Positions 57,396 to 64,000 of a stretch of 64,000 bases of DNA are shown piece after piece (positions within the stretch are counted from its first letter, which is position 1; each line of letters opens with the position of its first letter). Source of the DNA: Rosa chinensis (lineage: Eukaryota; Streptophyta; Magnoliopsida; Rosales; Rosaceae); assembly GCF_002994745.2 (NCBI RefSeq), contig NC_037091.1, forward strand, positions 25,983,789 through 26,047,788, given 5' to 3'. The notes beneath the pieces are model-generated. The model had not been told where the DNA came from and ran no database searches. It saw only the letters and a list, made by a program, of their open reading frames with translations. Both the position numbers and the translations under genes were made by a program.

Positions 57396-58598
57396 GGCAT
57401 CCTAATATTTGTCCAACCTTTCTTGAGAAGATTGTGAACTTAGTGTACCTTGTCCACTGTCATTAGGGGATTGAACATATTTTCAGTCTTATATCTCTTT
57501 TTTCCATGCCTTATTCTGGACATTGATTGTGTACTTTAGCTTAGCATCTTAATCAGTTAAACTTTCTTTGCACTATCACCTATAACTGTACGTGGTGGCA
57601 TGTTACATGTTTCCTATTCAGAGTTTATAGCTGAAGCAGGTGATCTGACTCCAATGCTCAAATGTTTCATGTCCATCTTCTCAAAGTAATCAGGTCTTAG
57701 TTGTGGTGAACTTTCTAGGATTTGCAAGAAAAGAGAATGGATAATTGTTTACCTCCTCTCAAAGTAATCAGGTCCTAGTTGTGGTGAACTTTCCAGGGTT
57801 TGTAAGAAACGAGATGGTTAGGTGACCTCTGAACTCAAATGGTGAAAATACAAGCAGTAACTCGAGACCCTCTTCATCGAGCATCCTTGTTATGTTTAGT
57901 ACCCTAAGATCGTCTGGTCTGAGAGTTGCTGAGAGGTGTCTCGTTACATGATTTCTTGCTTTTATATGTGACAAAATAAAAATTTAAGGCTGAGTTAAAC
58001 TATCACTGTAGGAACAATGTTTCCTATTTCTCTTACGAGACCTCCTGAGCAAAGTACAAGTCTCCAGATCCCTTACTTTACCTCTTTTCTCTTTCTCTAA
58101 ACACGTTTTAAAGCTCCATCTACAGGTTATGCTCACATTTGACACAGGTTTACATATTAAGGTCTACCCTTGAGTATCACTTCTCTTTTTTAATAGAATA
58201 CATCATGGTTGATTCTCTGAGATATGTTCCTTCCACTACTTGATGTGTGCCCTCTATGCTTCAACTTTCCTATATTTTCTCATTCGAGGTTGTGACAAAA
58301 TATTAGGTGTCTACAGGTTATGATACAAAATATATTGTGCGATAAAACTGTAGATCATGGCTTCTATATTCTTTCTTTGTTTGACACTTGTGAACATCTA
58401 ATTTCCTTACTGATTAAGCATGCATTTAGGGGGAGTGTTCTATTTGCATGTGTGATTCTTGGATTTTTAACTTGTCATAAATTCTCGCCTTCTTGGAGAA
58501 GTTTTGTTGAACCGGCATGTCCCTTAAATTTCTCCAACCCTACCGGTGCACTATATAAAATCTATCTTGTCTCTCGGATTTCACTAGGGTTTGTCTAA
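57396..58598. other. Spacer between copia pol and the downstream ORF
   Basis: Non-coding part of the copia element. It holds a direct repeat of CTCAAAGTAATCAGGTC.TAG with TTGTGGTGAACTTTC (about 57677-57715 and 57757-57795) and a polypurine-like TTTAGGGGGAGTG at 58427. Confidence 0.5.
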
Positions 58599-58631
58599 GT
58601 GTGTAGGCTTCAAACCGCTTCTTCTTCTCAT

Positions 58632-59240
58632 CATGGTTCGCACAAATCTCACTACCCGCATTGGCGGCAACCAACACCAATCTCCTCTCTCCTCTCTCTC
58701 TTGAAGAAGAAAGCCGCTGCTTCTGCCGGTGTTACTCATCCAGGGGACCCTCGTCCCTCTCTTGAACGCAGCCAGAGCCCTCCTCCTCTTCCTCGTAGGT
58801 CTCCTCGGCTGCATGCCGGCGAATCCTCCATCCCTCCACCTCCTCGTGCTTCTCGGCCTGCGGTCACTCTGGAGAGCATTGCAGCGTCCATCAATGACAT
58901 GCGCTCTCATCTTCGTGATGGTATCATGGTGACTGATTGGAGGGTCACCTGCATGATCGACTATGTTGCTGACATGAACTTCTCACTGATCCGTTGCCAC
59001 ACTGCCCTGAATAACCTTGCTATGGAGGTCCAAAACATGCAAAGCCATCCTCCTGAGTTTCCTCGAAGGGAGGCTGTGACATGCCCGATGTCTCCAGCTC
59101 TTAGAGCCCCTGCCGCTGGTGATCCTGGCCCCTCTACCATGGCTGCTCGTGAGGTGGCTGCCTAGTTTGACAGTGACAACAACGATGACAGGCTTGCAGA
59201 GGAGACCTATGACCAGATCACCAATCTGAAGGAGGAGAAG
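58632..59240 (+). pseudogene. Extra ORF between copia pol and 3' LTR
   Basis: From an ATG at about 58633 the frame begins MVRTNLTTRIGGNQHQ and shifts near 58690-58700 to the open frame ending at 59165 (KKKAAASAGVTHPGDPRP, SPRLHAGESSIPPPPRASRP, VTLESIAASINDMRSHLRDG). A last piece continues after one TAG as FDSDNNDDRLAEETYDQITN with LKEEK. It is Pro/Ser/Arg-rich at the N-terminus and helical later. SIRE-type copia elements often carry an additional, sometimes called env-like, ORF here. I see no signal peptide or membrane segment, so no envelope function is claimed. Confidence 0.55.
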
Positions 59241-59570
59241 TGAAGAGCCTTCCCATTCAAAGGGGGAGAAGTGCAGGAACTTTTTATTTTATTTTATTTC
59301 TTTTATTCTGCATTTTATTTTTCTTTGGACAATTTTGTTTTGGTGTGCAAGTGCATAAGCACAAAATGCTGTGGATGCTTATTTTGTTCGTCGTTATTTT
59401 GGTTTTATTTTTACTTGGATCTGGAAAAGGATGGAAACTGATTCCTTTGCTCCAAGTGAAACATCTAGGTACATTTGGTACATTTGTTGAAAGTGTTCAT
59501 GTTTAGTATCTATCTGTGAAGACTAAAACAGAGGATAAATGATGAAAAAGTTATGTGTTGAATGGGAATG

Positions 59571-59585
59571 CCCAAAGGGGGAGAT
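59571..59585 (+). promoter_or_regulatory. Polypurine tract of the copia element
   Basis: CCCAAAGGGGGAGAT lies directly before the LTR start TGTAAGTATATTGGG. This is the usual plus-strand primer site of Ty1/copia elements. A second similar tract, CAAAGGGGGAGAAG, occurs at 59259. Confidence 0.75.
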
Positions 59586-60563
59586 TGTAAGTATATTGGG
59601 CTATTACCATTCAACACATACTTTCCCAAGGCCACTAGGAGATCAGAGGTTGCAAAGGACTAGGAGATTATTTCTCCTGCTTTTTCGGTGGTTCAAGGAA
59701 ATAGAAGAAGATTGCAGAATCGGGTCAGCACGAGGAAATCAAGGAGAATCATGCTCACTGATCTTGAGTTAAACATGGTATGCATTTCATATATCACATG
59801 ATTTAAAATTGATATGCATATCGGGTAAATTGATTTGATATACTTATTTGCTTTAAAAGGCTTTCAAAATGCATATAAGATAAAGATCGGGTTTGCATAC
59901 AGTTAGGAAGATTTGATTTCAGTTTTCAACCTTTCCATGTTTATCTTATTTTGTGGTGAAAAAGAGATTTTGTTTTGAGGGGGAGACTTGCTCCTCTATA
60001 AAAGGTTTTGAAACTGATTGTGAAAGACAAAGTTTTTCATCTAAAGTTTTTCATAGTGTGTTGCTTAGTCCTCACAAACTGTTTTTGCATAACTCTCTCT
60101 AGTATTCTTCTGCAAGTATTTCTCACTGCATTCATCTTGGTAATTGTTCTTGAGATCGGTGATACGATGATGTTGGAATACAGTGGAAGATTGAGGTTGT
60201 AAGGTTTTAAGACATCTGTGTTAGAAACTATATCAGTTGTAAATCAAGGTAGCTGTGTTGCTAGTAAATGTGATTGTGAAATAAGATCACTACTTGTATT
60301 CTGTAAACATTTGATTCATAGTGAATTTGTTTCTCGTGTTGGCTACGTTACAAGCCGCGCAGTGAAGTTTCCTCAGTTGTGAGGTTTACACTACATTAGC
60401 AATTGCTGTGTTCTCTTTGAGTAAACTATCCACTTGTATAGCTGTTCTGTCATTTTGCAATATAGTGGTCTATCTGGTATTTTTAGGAAAAAATCTTGGC
60501 AGTTGAAATTGAACTAAGTGAAAAAGGTTGACAAGTTTGTTTCGCCAACGGACAAACATCACA
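59586..60563 (+). mobile_element. 3' LTR of the copia element
   Basis: Starts TGTAAGTATATTGGGCTATT after the polypurine tract. The end is placed near 60558-60563 (ACAAACATCACA), since sequence before it (AAAAATCTTGGCAGTTGAAA) resembles SIRE LTR ends that precede a TTGGTATCAGAGC-type primer site. The end may be off by several bases. No partner 5' LTR is in the window, so no duplication can be tested. Confidence 0.6.
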
Positions 60564-60603
60564 TTGATGACTAGAATCAAACTTAAAATGAAGATTATTA
60601 TTT

Positions 60604-62227
60604 GCTAAATATTATAAATGCGAAGAAGAAGGGTGGCCGTGGCGTCGATGCCATAGGTTGGAAGAGATGCTTAAATTGCAAGCGAAGCAGTTGGATGGAG
60701 TAATGGAAGCCAACGCCACAAGATAATATAGGTCACCACGTTGCTTACCCATACCAATCATCATCCTCGTAACCAAGACCTGCAAAACACACCAAGACGG
60801 AAAAAATGTCACAAAACAACTCATGTCATCAATCGTCTTACCAACAGATAAAAGATCAACTTTGAAACTTAGTACGCATAGAACATTGTTTATGCTAAAT
60901 GAATTTGTAAATTGGATGGCACCACTCATAGTAATACTTGCTCTATCCCCACTAGGCAAACAAACTGACGGCATGGAAGAATGTAAATCAATAGTGGTTA
61001 AAGAGTGTGGAGATGAAGTCATGTGATGAGTTGCCCCACTATCTATGATCCAGCGATTAGGAGCAACTAAAGACAAACCTTCAAAAAATTCAGAAAGTGA
61101 TGCCATGGTTGCATTGGCTTGAGGAGCAACTGCTTTGGGATTCATTGCTGCAATTATTTGAATATACTTTTCTTCAGTGAGGTTTGGCAGGACACCTTGG
61201 AGTTCTTGAAAGCTAGCGGCATGATCACTTGTGTCCATAGAATTGGCAGAAGCATATGTCTTGGTTCGGTTGCCATAATTGCTAGATTTCTTACCATAAT
61301 TTCCTTGGAAAGAACTATGAATTTTATCGCCATTAGTCTCTGATTGTGAGTTTCGATCTCCATCTACATTCTTGTGTTTTGGATGCCCTGGAGGGCATCC
61401 ATACTTCTTCTAGCATGTGGCCTCCCTATGATATTCTCTCCCACAATAAGTACATTCAAAAGGCTCTTTCTTGGATTGCTTGTCTTTGACCTCGCACCAC
61501 CATAGCCGCCATATTCGACGGCATAACAGCAAAAGAGCCCAACTCACGCTGCTTTTCTTCTTGTTGAACTGCAACATACGCCTGACTAACAAAAGGTAAG
61601 GGTCATCAACAATATTTGTCCACATGTACCTGAATATGTCTCATTGAGTCCAGTGAGAAATTGCATCAATTTGGTGCTATCATTTTGAGCACAAGAACAT
61701 GCAACTGAGTTGTAAGAAGAAAGCTCATCCCATAATCCCTTCAACTTTGTATAGTATGCAGAAATTGACATCTGACCTTGTTCGATCCTGTATATGTCTT
61801 GTTGAATCTGAAATATATGTGGAGCATTCCCAATTGAGAATCTCTCATGAAGATCCTCCCAAATAGCGTGAGAAGTGTTGCAGGAGAGAACAAAATTAGC
61901 CAAGTCTGGTTCCAATGAGTGAGAATCCACGAAAGTATCATATCATTGCATCGTTGCCAAAGGGCGTGCTCATCAGGATCAAATTCTTAATTTGGTTCTT
62001 CGATCTTTCCGGTAATAAAACCAGTCTTCTTCTTGGCACTGAGGGAAATCCTCATAGCACGGCACCAGGAATGATAATTATCGCCATTTAAATGCTTCCA
62101 AACAAGCAAAAGACCGTGATGGTTTGAATGGTGTAGGAACAAGGGATTTAATGAATCAAGGGATGATGATCCATTAGATGGTGGAAGCTTTGAACATAGC
62201 AATAAAGTAAGTTTTAACTTGATCACG
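60604..62227 (-). pseudogene. Second copia element: gag-protease fragment
   Basis: Minus strand, reading leftwards: gag N-terminus with LNGDNYHSWCRAMRISLSAK and GFITGKIEEPN (62100-61990), then EFDPDEHALWQRCNDM, FVLSCNTSHAIWEDLHERFS, IEQGQMSISAYYTKLKGLWD (to 61590), a knuckle CTYCGREYHREATC (61465-61410), protease region WIIDSGATHHMTSSPHSLTT (about 61050) and the start of GAG-pre-integrase LWHRRHGHPSSSHL at 60612, where homology stops. Several frameshifts and one internal stop. Different copia lineage from the plus-strand element. Integrase, reverse transcriptase and LTRs are absent. Confidence 0.88.
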
Positions 62228-62622
62228 TTAACTGAAATTTTGTTTTTGCTTGAATTGCTTAGCTTGCTTTTCCTTCATTGTCACAGATTTGCATGATCAT
62301 GTGCCTAACTAGCATATCTGAGTCATATACATTTTTTTTCTATATCTTGCTTGGTATTATCTTCCGCATAAATAGATGCTTTCATGTAGAATTTTCATTT
62401 GTATAAGATTTCTTTGTGGCTTGGCTTTGGCTTGCTTACATAGTTGAGCATGCTCTCTGTGGGTTTGTATGACTTATGGTAGCTATGGTAACGCACTGAC
62501 CACACACAACCTTGATTTTATTGCAATGGTGCTAACATACCTCATCTTAAATACTGATTGCTTATTTTTTAAGAACCTGTAGTTCTAATCCTAACATACC
62601 TCATCTTCATTATGGCAGGAAG
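62228..62622. other. Between two gag remnants, no gene seen
   Basis: T-rich sequence with no recognised frame. It could contain the leader or 5' LTR end of the gag-only element to the right, but no TG/CA boundary stood out. Confidence 0.35.
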
Positions 62623-63681
62623 ATGATGAATTTGGCAAAATTGGATTTTGTGGCACTTGACATCTCTGGCAAGAATTACCTGTCTTGGGCCCTTGATGCC
62701 GAGATTCATCTAGAAGCCCAAAACCTTGGGCCTACAATCAAGGAAGGAAACTTAGCATCCCCGTAGAATAAAGCTAAGGCCATGATTTTTCTATGCTACC
62801 ATCTCCATCAAGGATTGAAGGACGAGTACTTAACTATCAAATACCCACTTGAGCTATGGACAAGCTTGACAGATAGGTTCACTCACCAAAAGACTATTGT
62901 GCTCCTTAGGGCACGTTATGAATGGATGCATTTGCACCTTCAAGATTACATTTCTGTGATAGATTACAATTCCACCATGTTCAGGATCACCTCCTAAATG
63001 AATCTTTGTGGAGAAACTATCACTCAGGCCATGATGCTTGAAAAGACCTTCTCCACTTTTCATGCCTCAAATATGGTCTTACAACAACAATACTGAGAAA
63101 GAGGATTCACCAAATACTCTGATCTCATCTCTTGTCTTCTGGTGGCTGAGCAAAACAATGAGCTCTTAATGAAAAACCATCAGTCTCACCCAACAGGATC
63201 ACAACCATTCCCTGAAGTGAATGCTACTTTTACTAGTGGTCATGGCAATGGACGTGGTGGAAGGCATGGCAAAGCTCGTAACCGTGGTCAAGGTCAACAA
63301 AATGGTCAAGCTTGTGGGGGCTACAACCAGCAGTTGGGCCCAAGGAACAATGCTAAGATTACTAAATGAAATGGTCAGATGATCAAAACTCATAAAAATG
63401 AAGACAATGTTTGTCTTAGATGTGGTGGTAAAGGCCATTGGGCTCGTACCTGTCGTACAAAAGACCATTTGGTGGCACTCTATAAAGCTTCCCTAAAAAA
63501 GAAAAATGCGGAGACAAACTACATTGATCACTCTGACCCTTGGGAAGTTGGGATTCATCTGAGCCTCTAGACATTACTCCGCTTGATGTCTTAGATTTTT
63601 TTGCGAACAGTGGAAACAATTTTGATGATATGACCAGTGGTGGAATTCTTGACGACAACCAGTTATCAGCCTTTGTTTAGG
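62623..63681 (+). pseudogene. Gag-only copia-type element (TR-GAG-like)
   Basis: A single reading frame from ATG 62623 keeps gag homology for about 315 codons: NLAKLDFVALDISGKNYLSW, AMIFLCYHLHQGLKDEYLTI, ARYEWMHLHLQDY, SDLISCLLVAEQNNELLMKN, a Gly/Arg-rich linker, and the knuckle CLRCGGKGHWARTC at about 63412. Stops: TAG 62764, TAA 62995, TGA 63094, TGA 63367, TAG 63568. A frameshift near 63560 leads to FANSGNNFDDMTSGGILDDN ending at about 63680. The same kind of gag, without pol, is common in plant genomes. No polymerase follows in the remaining 320 bp. Confidence 0.8.
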
Positions 63682-64000
63682 CATTTTTTTCAATTTTCTT
63701 TCTACATTAGTCACATTTGTTTAGGCCACTGGATTGATTTTTTTTCTTTCAGTTTGCGTTGTTCCTAGCTAGTTTGAAAGGCAATAAAAGAAGAATTTTT
63801 CTTTCTTCTAGACATTTTGCTATATCGCTGGGGGAATAGTATGATTTCCTTACTTGCTTATGATGATGATGGGTATATACGTGAGTAATTAAAGTTTGAT
63901 CTTCCAAAAATTTTCTATATACTCTTTTATTTCCTTTAACCTGTTTTGTGGAACAATGTGATTTGCATGCAATAATTATGATGATTAATCCTACTAGTAA
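63682..64000. other. Right edge, no gene seen
   Basis: A/T-rich sequence after the gag remnant. Nothing recognised. Confidence 0.4.

Noticed and set aside
58599..58932. Alternative frames (67 and 108 codons) over the copia downstream ORF
   Set aside because: Shadows of the Pro/Arg-rich frame that continues to 59240.

Overview
The window is plant nuclear DNA, from an intron-rich, transposon-rich eudicot. Evidence: GT-AG introns in several genes, plant-specific families (TSS/REC-type CLU protein, DUF7887, QWRF), and dense LTR, hAT and Mutator-like elements. A Rosaceae-like genome is my impression only, not shown by the sequence. All coordinates come from reading by eye; no alignment was run.

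Three host genes look intact in the part seen. (1) 1-4890, minus: the N-terminal seven coding exons of a TSS/REC2-type clustered-mitochondria (CLU) protein, running off the left edge, with foldback and nested MITEs in its introns. (2) 29404-29841, minus: a two-exon gene for a 119-residue plastid-type DUF7887 protein. (3) 41715-44510, plus: a five-exon NUP43 nucleoporin gene encoding 354 residues.

The rest is mostly transposons, heavily nested. From 8.7 to 15.5 kb lies a probable old LTR, into which a solo LTR (9596-12434, TSD ACAAG) and a hAT element (13132-14846, TSD TTTCAATT) inserted. From 16.7 to 20 kb a dead DUF4283/zinc-knuckle gene is split by a solo LTR. From 20.9 to 27.5 kb a Mutator-like element carries two related solo LTRs in opposite orientation (TSDs GCTTT and TTTTC). 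From 30.2 to 38.8 kb lie fragments of at least five unrelated genes (PEX7, LTV1, SDA1, PUR5, QWRF, and perhaps an FKBP), mixed with a minisatellite and a second hAT element: the pattern left by a gene-capturing transposon. From 46.5 to 51.9 kb is a Ty3/gypsy element whose pol is collapsed, with a solo LTR nested inside and its own 3' LTR still attached. From 53 to 60.6 kb is a decayed SIRE-like Ty1/copia element, followed by a minus-strand copia gag fragment and a gag-only element that runs close to the right edge.

The most unusual signal is structural. The large LTRs of at least two sequence families each carry a short array of hairpins in which the loop sequence is constant while the stems change from unit to unit but still pair. 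In the best array (10279-10587) every loop measured is exactly 13 nt. No listed feature type explains this, and it is the part I would check first.
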